Translations under genes and position numbers: made by a program
Notes under the pieces: model-generated
Seen by the model: only the letters and a program-made list of their open reading frames with translations
Database searches by the model: none
What the model was told of the DNA's origin: nothing
Shown: one piece after another, positions 24,743 to 34,054 of the stretch
Layout: every line of letters starts with the position of its first letter
Numbering within the stretch: the stretch's first letter is position 1
Origin: an uncultured Castellaniella sp.
Lineage (GTDB): Bacteria; Pseudomonadota; Gammaproteobacteria; Burkholderiales; Burkholderiaceae_B
Length of the DNA: 64,000 bases
Reading direction: 5' to 3'
Assembly (NCBI RefSeq): GCF_937988725.1
Contig: NZ_CALKHS010000010.1
Coordinates: 868,001 to 932,000, forward strand

Positions 24743-25810
24743 TCACACACGGTGCCCGTAGGCACCCGCACTTTTCAAAATCAATTCGCTGATGTCGTCC
24801 AGCGCGACGGCCTGCTCGGCGGCCCCGATCAGCAGGGCCTCGCGAGGCATGCCGAACACCACGCAGCTGGCCTCGTCCTGGGCGAAGGTCCGAGCGCCCG
24901 CCTGGCGCATGGCCAGCAGGCCCTGCGCGCCGTCCTTGCCCATGCCCGTCAGAATGACGCCCACCGCGTTCTTGCCCGCCACCTGGGCGGCCGAATGAAA
25001 CAGGACGTCCACCGAGGGGCGGTGGCGGTTGACAGGGTCAGTGTATTCGAGCTTGACGACATAATTGGCCCCGGACCGCGCCAACTTCATGTGGGCGACG
25101 CCCCCGGGGGCCAGATAGACGTGTCCGGGCAACACACGCTGGCCGTCCTCGGCCTCGTGCACGTGCACGGCGCACAGGCCGTCCAGGCGCTGCACGAAGG
25201 ACTTGGTGAAGCCCGCCGGCATGTGCTGGGTGATCATGATGGCCGGGCTGTTGGCCGGCAGGGGCTCCAGCACATGGCGGATGGCCTCGGTGCCCCCCGT
25301 GGAGGAGCCGATCATGATGAGCTTTTCCGTCGTGGAGAAGGTCTCGGCCAGGCGGGGCCGCGCCGGCGCATCGCCGGCGGGCGCGGTTCGTGGCCGCAGG
25401 CGGGCATGGGAGGCCGCGCGGATCTTGTCGGCGATCATGTCGCCGTATTCCATCAGGCCGTCGCGCAGCCCCAGCTTGGGCTTGGTGACGAAATCGACCG
25501 CCCCGAGTTCCAGCGCCCGCAGCGTGACTTCGGAATTGCGTTCCGTCAGCGAGGACACCATGACGACCGGCATGGGCCGCAGGCGCATCAGTCGCTCCAG
25601 GAAATCCAGGCCGTCCATGCGCGGCATTTCGACGTCCAGGGTCAGGACGTCGGGATTGTGCTGCTTGATGAGTTCGCGGGCGATCAGAGGGTCGGGCGCG
25701 GTGGCGACGACTTCGAGGTCGGGCTGCGCGTTGATGATTTCCGTCATCAGGCTGCGCACCAGTGCCGAGTCATCCACGCACAGGACACGAATTTTCTTTG
25801 AATCAGCCAT
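24743..25810 (-). CDS. cheB: chemoreceptor methylesterase/deamidase CheB
   Basis: Response-regulator-controlled esterase that removes receptor methyl groups. 355 aa. The receiver domain (about 7-125) carries Asp59 in LTLDVEMPRMDGLDF. The catalytic domain (about 160-345) carries the Ser in MIGSSTGGTEAI, the His in ITQHMPAGFTKSF, and the Asp in VILTGMGKDGAQGL. Follows cheR by 20 bases. Confidence 0.98.
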   Translation of the reverse strand: MADSKKIRVLCVDDSALVRSLMTEIINAQPDLEVVATAPDPLIARELIKQHNPDVLTLDVEMPRMDGLDFLERLMRLRPMPVVMVSSLTERNSEVTLRALELGAVDFVTKPKLGLRDGLMEYGDMIADKIRAASHARLRPRTAPAGDAPARPRLAETFSTTEKLIMIGSSTGGTEAIRHVLEPLPANSPAIMITQHMPAGFTKSFVQRLDGLCAVHVHEAEDGQRVLPGHVYLAPGGVAHMKLARSGANYVVKLEYTDPVNRHRPSVDVLFHSAAQVAGKNAVGVILTGMGKDGAQGLLAMRQAGARTFAQDEASCVVFGMPREALLIGAAEQAVALDDISELILKSAGAYGHRV

Positions 25811-25830
25811 ATCAGCAAGGTGTCCCTGGA

Positions 25831-26676
25831 TCAGGCGAGGGCATAGACTGTCTGCCCCTGCAGGCGTAGGGATTTCGTCAGATAAGTAAAGTTTTCGGAA
25901 TGCCCCGCGAACATGAGGCCGCCCGGTTTCAGCAGGGGCACGAAGCGTTCCAGAATCCGGGTCTGGGTGGGCTTGTCAAAATAGATCATCGTATTGCGGC
26001 AGAAGATCGCGTCGAATTTCTGGCTGATCGGCCAGGCGGGCGCGACCAGGTTCAATTCCTCGAAGGTCACCAGGTTGCGGATCACGGGCTTGACCATCGC
26101 CATGCCGGCCTGCCGCCCCGTGCCGCGCAGGAAGTACCGGCGCAGGAACTCGGGCGGGATGGGTTTGATGCGGTCCAGGGTATAGACGCCCTTGCGCGCC
26201 TGCGCCAGCACCTGGAGGTCGATGTCGGTGGCCAGCACGGAAATCCCCGCATCGGACTGGCCGCAGGCGTCATGCAGCGTCATGGCCAGTGTATAGGGTT
26301 CTTCGCCGGTGGACGAGGCGCAGCACCAGATGGAAATGGGCTTGCGCCGGGTACGCACGAAATCGGCCAGGATCTGGAAATGATGCTGTTCGCGAAAGAA
26401 CGCCGTGTGATTGATGGTGAAGGCGCTGATGAAGCGGTCCCATTCCTCGGACTGGGGATTCTGTTCCAGGTAGTTCAGATAATCGCGCACCGCGCCCAGG
26501 CCGGCATGATGCGCGCGCAACCCCAGGGTGCGCGCCGCCATGTCCTTCTTGTGATCCCCCAGCACGATCCCGGCGCGCTTGTGCAGGAGGTCGACGGTCC
26601 GCCCGAGATCCTGCGCATCCGCCTTGGGCAGGGCCGGCTGCGAGAAATAGGAAACGGACGCGGCGTCATGGATCAT
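25831..26676 (-). CDS. cheR: chemoreceptor methyltransferase CheR
   Basis: SAM-dependent glutamate methyltransferase acting on receptors. From the ATG at 26676 it is 281 aa; a TTG at 26694 overlapping the upstream receptor stop would add six residues. Helical N-domain (DLLHKRAGIVLGDHKKDMAARTLGLRAHH), then the SAM-binding domain with WCCASSTGEEPYTLAMTL, DIDLQVLAQARKGVYTLDRIKPIP and AIFCRNTMIYFDKPTQ. Lies in the che operon after a receptor gene. Confidence 0.97.
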   Translation of the reverse strand: MIHDAASVSYFSQPALPKADAQDLGRTVDLLHKRAGIVLGDHKKDMAARTLGLRAHHAGLGAVRDYLNYLEQNPQSEEWDRFISAFTINHTAFFREQHHFQILADFVRTRRKPISIWCCASSTGEEPYTLAMTLHDACGQSDAGISVLATDIDLQVLAQARKGVYTLDRIKPIPPEFLRRYFLRGTGRQAGMAMVKPVIRNLVTFEELNLVAPAWPISQKFDAIFCRNTMIYFDKPTQTRILERFVPLLKPGGLMFAGHSENFTYLTKSLRLQGQTVYALA

Positions 26677-26690
26677 GGCGGGCCCTGGCC

Positions 26691-28418
26691 TCAAGCCCTG
26701 CCCAGCGCCAGCGGCGGGTGCGCCGCCGAGGGGGAATACCCCAACTGCCCGCCGTGCACGTCGATGACCGGACCGCCTTCCTGGATGTGGAAGGCCGATA
26801 CCGCCGCGCTGAGCTGCTCGGCCTGGTCCTGAAGGGACCCGGCGGCGCTGGCGGCTTCCTGGACCAGGGCGGCATTCTGCTGCACGACCTGGTCCATGTC
26901 GGTGACGGCGGCGTTGATCTGGCCGATGCCTTCGGCCTGTTCGCGCGACGCGGAGGAAATCTCGTTCATGATGGCCGTCACACCCTGCACCGACCGGACG
27001 ATGTCCTCCATGATGCGACCCGCATCCTGAACGCGTTCCGACCCTTCGCGGATGCGGACCACGGAGTCCTCGATCAGGCCCTTGATTTCCTTCGCGGCCT
27101 GGGCGCTGCGCTGCGCCAGCGAGCGGACTTCGCCCGCCACGACGGCAAACCCCTTGCCCTGTTCGCCCGCGCGCGCGGCCTCGACCGCCGCGTTCAGGGC
27201 CAGGATGTTGGTCTGGAAGGCGATGCCGTCGATCACGCTGACGATCTCGGCGATCTTCTTCGAACTGCCGGTGATGCCCGTCATGGTCTCGGCCACGCTG
27301 GACACCGCCGCCCCGCCCCGCTGGGCGACGTCGGCCGCGCCCTTGGCCAACTGGTCGGCCTGCGCGGCATTGTCGGAATTCTGGCGCACGGTGCTGGCCA
27401 GCTGTTCCATGCTGGCGGCGGTCTGCTGCAGGGAAGCCGCCTGCTGTTCCGTGCGGCTGCTCAGATCGGTGTTGCCGGCGAAGATCTCCTGCGACCCCAG
27501 GCGGATTTCGCCCACGCCGCCGCGCACCTGGGCAACCATGCGCACCAGGCCTTCCTGCATGCGCTGCATGGCCAGGTACAGCACGCCGATCTCATTGCGC
27601 GAAGGCACCTGGATCGAGGCCGTCAGGTCCCCCGCCGCGATCCGGTCGAAATGTTCCCCCGCCTGTCGCAGGGGGCGCAACACCACCCGCTGCAGGAACA
27701 GGTAAGCCGCCACGGCCGCCAGCAAGGCAATCACCATGGACACTCCGACGATGATGACCACCCACCGCAGGTGGGCGCTTTCGGCTTCGATCGACTGTCC
27801 GGCGAGGATGCTCTGATTCCGCTTCAGCGCGTCATAGGCCTCACTGAACTGCTGCTCGGCCGGCTGGACGCGATTTTTCTGTTGCGCGACGTACTGATCC
27901 ATGTGGCCGCTCTGCAACTGCGCGAGCGCCGCCGGCAAGATGTCTCCAACCAGCTCGCCAAAAAGCCGGTTGATCTGCTCGCGGCCGCTGTCGGGGCCGA
28001 AATACTGGCTGGCCGAGGAATTGAAGAGTTCCATGGTTTCGCGCGAGCGGCCAAGCGCGGCTTGCGACAAGGCGATCAGCGCGCGCGAATCCTGGCTGAG
28101 CTCGCCGGCGGAATTTCCGTCGCCATCGTTCCACGCCGACGAGATGGCATTGTTCGTCAAATCGCTGTTGACCACGATGCTGGCCAGCGCGCGCCCCATC
28201 AGCACCTGCCCATCGCGGTACTGGCCGACCGCATCATCCAGCACCGAAATAGCGTCCTGCCGATTGGCGATGCGCTGAAGCGCGTCATTGTTCATCTTCA
28301 GGGACAAGACTCCGAGCAGAGCCCCCGAAATGAGCATGATGAAGAAAAAAACAAGCACCAGAACCAGACTGGTGCGGACCTTGAGCGCGCTGAAAAGACG
28401 CTTTCGACCTGCCTGCAT
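26691..28418 (-). CDS. methyl-accepting chemotaxis protein (Tar/Tsr type)
   Basis: Transmembrane receptor, 575 aa: TM1 about residues 16-40, a four-helix periplasmic domain 41-210, TM2 about 212-238, HAMP (RVVLRPLRQAGEHFDRIAAGDLTASI), and the methyl-accepting domain with tip IDGIAFQTNILALNAAVEAARAGEQGKGFAVVAGEVRSLAQRSAQAAKEI. It ends without the NWETF-type CheR/CheB tether pentapeptide. Located between cheW and cheR as in many enterobacterial and Bordetella loci. The ligand is unknown. Confidence 0.95.
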   Translation of the reverse strand: MQAGRKRLFSALKVRTSLVLVLVFFFIMLISGALLGVLSLKMNNDALQRIANRQDAISVLDDAVGQYRDGQVLMGRALASIVVNSDLTNNAISSAWNDGDGNSAGELSQDSRALIALSQAALGRSRETMELFNSSASQYFGPDSGREQINRLFGELVGDILPAALAQLQSGHMDQYVAQQKNRVQPAEQQFSEAYDALKRNQSILAGQSIEAESAHLRWVVIIVGVSMVIALLAAVAAYLFLQRVVLRPLRQAGEHFDRIAAGDLTASIQVPSRNEIGVLYLAMQRMQEGLVRMVAQVRGGVGEIRLGSQEIFAGNTDLSSRTEQQAASLQQTAASMEQLASTVRQNSDNAAQADQLAKGAADVAQRGGAAVSSVAETMTGITGSSKKIAEIVSVIDGIAFQTNILALNAAVEAARAGEQGKGFAVVAGEVRSLAQRSAQAAKEIKGLIEDSVVRIREGSERVQDAGRIMEDIVRSVQGVTAIMNEISSASREQAEGIGQINAAVTDMDQVVQQNAALVQEAASAAGSLQDQAEQLSAAVSAFHIQEGGPVIDVHGGQLGYSPSAAHPPLALGRA

Positions 28419-28476
28419 GGAATCAGAACCTCGTGGGCATGAATGTGTCTACGAAACAATGGGTGGCCGGCCGGCT

Positions 28477-28974
28477 TCAGGCGACCGCGTCTTCGACCAG
28501 CGCCATTTCCTCGCTGGTCATGAGTTTCTCGATATCCACCAGGATCAGCATGCGGTCGCCCACGGTGCCGATGCCGGTCAGGTGCTCGGTGGAGAAGGCC
28601 GAGCCGAATTGCGGCGCCGAACTGATCTGCGACGCCTGCAGGATCAGCACGTCGGAGACGCCGTCGACGACCACGCCCACGACCCGCGAACTGATGTTGA
28701 GAATCACCACCACGGTCTGGGCGGTGTATTCCACATTGTCCATATTGAACTTCATGCGCAGGTCGACGATGGGGACGATGACCCCGCGCAGATTGGTCAC
28801 GCCCTTGATGAAGGACGGGACATTGGCGATGCGCGTCACGGTCTGGCTGTCGTAGCCCCGGATCTCCTGCACCTTCAGGATATCGATGCCGTATTCCTGG
28901 CTGGCCAGGGTGAAGATCAGGAATTCCTTGCCTTGGGTTTCGGCCTGATCTTGTTTGACGTCCGTAAGATTCAT
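28477..28974 (-). CDS. cheW: chemotaxis adaptor CheW
   Basis: Links receptors to CheA in the signalling array. 165 aa with the CheW fold: EFLIFTLASQEYGIDILKVQEIRGY, IKGVTNLRGVIVPIVDLRMKFN and ILNISSRVVGVVVDGVSDVL are diagnostic. Lies 28 bases after cheA. Confidence 0.98.
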   Translation of the reverse strand: MNLTDVKQDQAETQGKEFLIFTLASQEYGIDILKVQEIRGYDSQTVTRIANVPSFIKGVTNLRGVIVPIVDLRMKFNMDNVEYTAQTVVVILNISSRVVGVVVDGVSDVLILQASQISSAPQFGSAFSTEHLTGIGTVGDRMLILVDIEKLMTSEEMALVEDAVA

Positions 28975-29002
28975 GGTGGCTCCGTAGCGGAAAGGATGGG
29001 GA

Positions 29003-31060
29003 TCAGGCTGCCGTGGCCGGCGAGCGCAGGGAGGCGGCGCGGCGCAGCGCGAAGACGTCCACGATCAGCGCCACGCTGCCATCGCCCAGAATGGTGGCGG
29101 CGGAAATCCCCGGCACCTTGCGGTAATTGGTTTCCAGGTTCTTGACGACGACCTGATGCTGGCCGATCAGGTGATCGACCATCAGCGCGAAGCGCTGGTC
29201 CTCGGCCTGCAGGATGACGGCGATGGCCTTGGTCAGATCGGTCTCGGCTCCGCCCACATTGAAGACTTCATGCAGGGCCACGACCGGCAGGTATTCGCCG
29301 CGCACGTGCAGCATCTGCTCGGTGTCGGAAATGCGATGGATCTGCTCGGCGCTGGCCTGCATGGACTCGGTCACGTGCGACAGCGGCAGGATGAAGGTTT
29401 CCTCGCCGACCTTGACCGACATGCCGTCCAGGATGGCCAGGGTCAGCGGCAGCACGATGCGCGTGGTCGTGCCCTGCCCCTTGCGGGACGACAGCTGCAC
29501 GTGCCCGCCCATGCTCTGGATGTTGCGGCGCACGACGTCCATGCCCACGCCGCGCCCGGAAATGTCCGTGACTTTTTCGGCGGTGGAAAAGCCCGGCGCG
29601 AAGATCAACTGCCAGATTTCGTCGTCGGGCGTGGCGTCGGACACCGGGAACCCCAGCGCGACGGCCTTCTTCATGATCTTTTCACGGTTCAGCCCCGCCC
29701 CGTCGTCGATCACGTCGATGATGATCTGCCCGCCGTTGTGCTGGGCGGACAGGATGAGCGTGCCTTCCGGGTCCTTGTCCTGCGAAATGCGGACTTCGGG
29801 CGTTTCGATGCCGTGGTCCAGGCTGTTGCGCACCAGGTGGGTCAAGGGGTCGATGATGCGCTCGATCAGGCTCTTGTCCAGTTCAGTGGCCTGGCCCTTG
29901 GTGACCAGCTTGATCTGCTTGCCCAATTTGTGGGCGTTTTCGCGCACCACCCGGGGGAAGCGGCTGAAGACGTAATCCATGGGCATCATGCGGATGGACA
30001 TGACCGCTTCCTGCAGGTCGCGGGCATTGCGTTCCAGCTGTTCGATGCCGTTGAGCAGGCGGTCGTGCAGGACCGGATCCAGGGACTGCGACGTCTGCAC
30101 CAGCATGGCCTGGGTGATGACCAGCTCGCCCACCAGATTGATGATCTGGTCGACTTTTTCCACCCCGACCCGGATGGTGCCGCTTTCCTTCTTGGCCTTG
30201 TGCGAGGCGGACTTGTCGCCGCCGTCGGCGGGGTGGTCCGCCGACGCGGCGGACGATGCGGCGTCAACGTCAGGAACGGTTGGTTCCACCGCCACAGGCG
30301 CCGCGACCGGGTCGACAGCCGCCGGAGCGGCTGCCGCAGCGGCCGTCGCCGCGCCCGGCAAGGCCTCGGGGGCGACGTCCACCTGGTCGGCGTTGACGAT
30401 GAAGCAGCAGACCGCCTCGAGATCGGCGGCCGGCGTGCTGGTCTGCAGCCACAGGGACAGGTTGCCGTCCTGGTGTTCCCGATGCAGGATGGCGCCCATC
30501 AGCGCCATTTCGTTGCACAGGGGTTCGACGTCCTTGTCCTGGATGCGGTTGACGCGCACCCGCAGGGGCAGGGTCCCGGCGCCTGCGGCTGGCGCGGCAG
30601 GCGCCTGGGCGACCGGCGCCGCGGGGACCGCCGGCGCCGCAGCTGCGGAATCGCCCTGCTGATGTTCGAGGGCCAGCTGGCGCAATTGGGCGCAGATGCG
30701 CTCGTAGACTTGCTGGTCGGGCTTCTCCGAGCCGCGATACGCGGCGACTTGATCGGTCAACACGTCCTTGGTTTCCAGAAAGATGTCGATCATATCCTGA
30801 CGCAAGGCCAATTCTCCGTGGCGAATCAGGTCCAGAAGGTTTTCCAGCAGATGGGTCGTCTTGGCGAGCTCTTCGAAGCAGCCGAACGTGCCGGCCCCTC
30901 CTTTGATGGAGTGCGCCGCCCGGAAGATTCCGTTGAGTTCGTCGGAGTCGGGATTCGCCAGGTCCAGATTCAGAAGCAGCTGTTCCATATTGGCCAGCAG
31001 CTCGTCGGCCTCGTCAAAGAACGTATCGTAGAATTCGCTGAGGTCCACACCAGCACTCAT
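29003..31060 (-). CDS. cheA: chemotaxis histidine kinase CheA
   Basis: Central kinase of chemotaxis. 685 aa: HPt domain with His50 (FRAAHSIKGGAGTFG), CheY/CheB-binding P2 about 165-235, an Ala/Pro-rich linker, dimerisation P3 (IRVGVEKVDQIINLVGELVITQAMLVQ), ATPase P4 with HLVRNSLDHGIE, IDVIDDGAGLN and DISGRGVGMDVVRRNI, and the CheW-like P5. Its ATG is 2 bases from the motB stop, so the genes are coupled. Confidence 0.98.
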   Translation of the reverse strand: MSAGVDLSEFYDTFFDEADELLANMEQLLLNLDLANPDSDELNGIFRAAHSIKGGAGTFGCFEELAKTTHLLENLLDLIRHGELALRQDMIDIFLETKDVLTDQVAAYRGSEKPDQQVYERICAQLRQLALEHQQGDSAAAAPAVPAAPVAQAPAAPAAGAGTLPLRVRVNRIQDKDVEPLCNEMALMGAILHREHQDGNLSLWLQTSTPAADLEAVCCFIVNADQVDVAPEALPGAATAAAAAAPAAVDPVAAPVAVEPTVPDVDAASSAASADHPADGGDKSASHKAKKESGTIRVGVEKVDQIINLVGELVITQAMLVQTSQSLDPVLHDRLLNGIEQLERNARDLQEAVMSIRMMPMDYVFSRFPRVVRENAHKLGKQIKLVTKGQATELDKSLIERIIDPLTHLVRNSLDHGIETPEVRISQDKDPEGTLILSAQHNGGQIIIDVIDDGAGLNREKIMKKAVALGFPVSDATPDDEIWQLIFAPGFSTAEKVTDISGRGVGMDVVRRNIQSMGGHVQLSSRKGQGTTTRIVLPLTLAILDGMSVKVGEETFILPLSHVTESMQASAEQIHRISDTEQMLHVRGEYLPVVALHEVFNVGGAETDLTKAIAVILQAEDQRFALMVDHLIGQHQVVVKNLETNYRKVPGISAATILGDGSVALIVDVFALRRAASLRSPATAA

Positions 31061-31062
31061 GA

Positions 31063-32178
31063 TTACCCTCGCCCTGGATTGCCCGGCGCCGGGGCGGGTG
31101 CCGCCGGTGCTCCGGATGGTTGATTTGCCGCAGGCTGCGCCGCGCCCGCCGGTGACGCGGCGCCTGCCGGTGATGCCGCCCCCGCGGGCGCTGCCGCCGG
31201 GGAAAGAGAGGATGCGGGACCGGGCGCCGCGGGCGCGCCGCCGGGCGCCGCCGCACCGCCTGCCGGCGTCGCGCCGCCCGCCTGACCCGGGTGGCTGAGT
31301 TCTTCCAGCAATTGATGAACCTGCCTGCCGGTGGTGCCCGCCCTGTTCTGGACGTCGATGCGGCGTTCGGCCTGGCGGTTCAGCACCAGAATGCTGATGC
31401 GGCGATTCACGGCCGCCATGGCGTCATCGGGAATCAGATTGACGGTATCGCCCAGGCCCAGGATGCGCTTGACCTTCCGTTCGACCAGACCACCAGCCAC
31501 CAGTTCGCGTCGAGCCGCGTTGGCCCGGTCGGCGGACAGTTCCCAGTTGCTGTAGCTGCGATCGCCCGCCGCATACTGCATGGCATCCGTATGGCCCGAA
31601 ATGGTGATGGAATTGGGCAGCTGATTGACGGGCGGCGCGAGCTCGCGCAGGATGTCGCGCATATAGGGCTGGACACGGGCGCTGCCGGTGGCGAACATGG
31701 GGCGGTTCTGCTGATCCAGAATCTGGATGCGCAGGCCGTCCGGCGTCATGTCCAGCAGCAGCTGCGGCCGGAACTGCTTGAGCACCGGATTGTTCTCGAT
31801 CAGGTTTTCCAGCTTCTGCTTCAGGTTTTCCAGGCTTTGCAGGTCCTGCTGGTCTTCCTGGTCCTGCTCGGGCGTGGCCGCCGGCGTCATGGGGTTCTTG
31901 TTCGGAATGACGCTGGGCTGCCCGCCCGGAATCGGCGACTTGCTGGTGTCCAGATTGGGGCCGCCGGTGACGGCCGTCATCAGCGGCATGCGGAAGAATT
32001 CGGCGATGCCCTGGAGTTCGTTCTTCGGCACCAGCAGAAGCAGCCACATGACCAGAAAGAACGCCATCATCGCCGTCATGAAGTCGGCGTAGGCGATCTT
32101 CCAGCTGCCCCCATGATGCCCTTCGCCGTAAGCGCGCTTGCGGCGGACGACAACACGGCCGGTATCGTGTTTAGCCAT
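31063..32178 (-). CDS. motB: flagellar stator protein MotB
   Basis: Stator subunit that anchors the motor to peptidoglycan. 371 aa. A basic N-terminus and one TM helix carry the proton-binding Asp (WKIAYADFMTAMMAFFLVMW). An OmpA-like domain (ITISGHTDAMQYAAGDRSYSNWELSADRANAARREL) binds the wall. About the last 70 residues are a low-complexity Ala/Pro/Gly tail with several AGAASPAGA-like repeats, longer than in enterobacterial MotB. Starts 12 bases after motA. Confidence 0.97.
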   Translation of the reverse strand: MAKHDTGRVVVRRKRAYGEGHHGGSWKIAYADFMTAMMAFFLVMWLLLLVPKNELQGIAEFFRMPLMTAVTGGPNLDTSKSPIPGGQPSVIPNKNPMTPAATPEQDQEDQQDLQSLENLKQKLENLIENNPVLKQFRPQLLLDMTPDGLRIQILDQQNRPMFATGSARVQPYMRDILRELAPPVNQLPNSITISGHTDAMQYAAGDRSYSNWELSADRANAARRELVAGGLVERKVKRILGLGDTVNLIPDDAMAAVNRRISILVLNRQAERRIDVQNRAGTTGRQVHQLLEELSHPGQAGGATPAGGAAAPGGAPAAPGPASSLSPAAAPAGAASPAGAASPAGAAQPAANQPSGAPAAPAPAPGNPGRG

Positions 32179-32190
32179 GGCCCCCGTCCC

Positions 32191-33060
32191 TTACTTGGCA
32201 GCCTGGCTCTTGGCCTGCCGGACGTGGGCTTCCAGTTCGGCGAACGAGGGCCGAACGGTGGAGAACAGGACCTTGCGGCCGAACTCGACAGCCAGCGGGG
32301 GCGGATAGCCGTTCATGCTGGCCAGCAGCGTGACCTTGATGCATTCCAGGACCTTGACGGCGGCGATGGACTGGCGTTCGACCGCGGCGGCGAACGGCGC
32401 GGCGAAACCATAGGACAGCAGGATGCCCAGGAATGTGCCGACCATGGCCTTGGCGATCAGGTCGGCCAGCACGGCGGGCGGCTGGTCGACGGCGGCCAGG
32501 GCATGCACCACGCCCAGCACGGCGGCCACGATGCCGAAGGCGGGCAGGCTGTCCGCCACGGCGCGCACCGCGTTGATGGGCGTGTTGTGCTCGCTGTGCA
32601 GGGCCTCGATCTCCTGGTCCATCAGGGTCTCGATTTCGAACGGGTTCATGTTGCCGCTGATCATGATCCGCAGGTAGTCCGTCAGGAATTCCATCAGCTT
32701 GGCGTCTTTCTGGACCTGGGGATACTGCGAGAAGATGGCGCTGGTCTTGGGATCCTCGATGTCGGATTCGATGGACATCAGCCCGTCGCGCCGGGCCTTG
32801 TTCAGCAGGGTGTACAGCAGGGCCAGCAATTCCATGTAGAGCGGCTTGCCGTAGGGGTTGCGCTTGATGGCCTTGGGGATGGCCTCGATCAGCAGCTTGA
32901 TGGACGCGCCGTTGCTGCCCCCGATATACGCCCCCAGCGCGCAGCCGCCGATCAGCAGGAACTCGAAAGGCTGATACAGGGCCCCCATGTGCCCGCCCAC
33001 CCCGACAAAGCTGGCAAACACCCCCGCCAGGACAATCAGGTACCCCAGAATGATAAACAC
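32191..33060 (-). CDS. motA: flagellar stator protein MotA
   Basis: Proton-channel stator subunit. 289 aa starting at a GTG: MFIILGYLIVLAGVFASFVGVGGHMGAL. Four TM helices; the conserved cytoplasmic loop (about 80-160, NKARRDGLMSIESDIEDPKTSAIFSQYP) and DSLPAFGIVAAVLGVVHALAAV / FLGILLSYGFAAPFA channel helices are present. First gene of the mot-che operon, 112 bases downstream of flhC. Confidence 0.97.
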   Translation of the reverse strand: MFIILGYLIVLAGVFASFVGVGGHMGALYQPFEFLLIGGCALGAYIGGSNGASIKLLIEAIPKAIKRNPYGKPLYMELLALLYTLLNKARRDGLMSIESDIEDPKTSAIFSQYPQVQKDAKLMEFLTDYLRIMISGNMNPFEIETLMDQEIEALHSEHNTPINAVRAVADSLPAFGIVAAVLGVVHALAAVDQPPAVLADLIAKAMVGTFLGILLSYGFAAPFAAAVERQSIAAVKVLECIKVTLLASMNGYPPPLAVEFGRKVLFSTVRPSFAELEAHVRQAKSQAAK

Positions 33061-33110
33061 GTGCGCGCGCCTTGTTAGTCGTCAGAATGCTATCAATGTT
33101 CGCCTGTTTT

Positions 33111-33128
33111 CATGCTTTTAAAAGCATG
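33111..33128. repeat. palindrome between flhC and motA
   Basis: A perfect 18-bp palindrome CATGCTTTTAAAAGCATG, flanked by CCTGTT...AACAGG which extends the dyad. It lies 43 bases after the flhC stop and about 50 bases before the motA GTG. It has no classic T-run on the minus strand, so it is either a weak terminator or a protein-binding dyad for the motA promoter. Confidence 0.55.
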
Positions 33129-33172
33129 GTTCAACAGGTCTTTTTGTCCACAAATCCGGTATCTGCCGCCGT

Positions 33173-33730
33173 TCAGGCGATGCTGTGGGCCTTGCGTCTC
33201 GCCCGGGTCTTGCCTGCCCTGGGGGGCGGCTTGCAGATCGCGCAGACGAAATCGGATTCCGGATCATGGGCATGCGCCACGAACTGGCCATGGCATTGCT
33301 GGCAGCAGGACAGCTGCACCAGGCCGCTTTCGAAAAAGCGCACCAGCATCCAGGCCCGCGTGAAGCTGAGCACGGGCTCGGCTTGCGGTTCCCCCGGCTG
33401 CAATCCCGCCCCGGACTGTTCCAGATACAGGCGATAGGCCTGAACCAGCGCCAGAGATTTCTTGGCGGGGGTGAAGGCGTCCAGATAGCGGTAGATGTTG
33501 TAGAACAGACTGGAATGGATGTTCGGCAGCCAGGTCATGAACCAGTCCACCGAAAACGGCAGCATGCCCTTCGGGGGCGACGCGCCCTTGACTTCCCGGT
33601 ACAGACGGGCCAGCCGATCGTAGCTGAGCGACGTTTCCGCCTGCAGCACCTGCAAACGGGCGCCCAGGCGGATCATATCGGTGGCGAGCAGGATGTCGTC
33701 GGCCTCGCGGGAGACGCTTTTGCTGGTCAT
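33173..33730 (-). CDS. flhC: flagellar master regulator subunit FlhC
   Basis: With FlhD forms the FlhD4C2 activator of class II flagellar promoters. 185 aa. The four zinc-binding cysteines are present as Cys143-x2-Cys146 and Cys163-x2-Cys166, with the same spacing as in E. coli. Typical blocks are DMIRLGARLQVLQAETSLSYDRLARLYREVKG and MLPFSVDWFMTWLPNIHSSLFYNIYRYL. Three bases separate it from flhD. Confidence 0.97.
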   Translation of the reverse strand: MTSKSVSREADDILLATDMIRLGARLQVLQAETSLSYDRLARLYREVKGASPPKGMLPFSVDWFMTWLPNIHSSLFYNIYRYLDAFTPAKKSLALVQAYRLYLEQSGAGLQPGEPQAEPVLSFTRAWMLVRFFESGLVQLSCCQQCHGQFVAHAHDPESDFVCAICKPPPRAGKTRARRKAHSIA

Positions 33731-33733
33731 GGA

Positions 33734-34054
33734 TCAGGCGACGAGGGCTTCCTGACGGCTCATCAGGATCGTGGAGTGAGCTTGCTGCAGCACCCCCCCC
33801 AGCACTTCGTGGGTCAGGGAATTCAGCAGCTGGGCGTCGTTCAGGCGGAAGGCGCACAGAACGGAGTTGGAACTGGCCAGCTTGACGATCTGGGCAGGCG
33901 ACAGATTGAGGATGATTTCCGCGACATCCGTCCCGAATCCCAGCCGGAACATGCCCGCGGCCAGGTTTTCACGCAACAGGCGCTGCGCCAGCATCAGATA
34001 CGACAGATTGACTTCGCGAATGTCGTCCAACAACGCAGAATCAATATCAGACAT
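33734..34054 (-). CDS. flhD: flagellar master regulator subunit FlhD
   Basis: Partner of FlhC; small helical protein of 106 aa: SALLDDIREVNLSYLMLAQRLLRENLAAGMFRLGFG, then VAEIILNLSPAQIVKLASSNSVLCAFRL. These match betaproteobacterial FlhD. First gene of the flhDC operon, transcribed from the AT-rich region on its right. Confidence 0.96.
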   Translation of the reverse strand: MSDIDSALLDDIREVNLSYLMLAQRLLRENLAAGMFRLGFGTDVAEIILNLSPAQIVKLASSNSVLCAFRLNDAQLLNSLTHEVLGGVLQQAHSTILMSRQEALVA

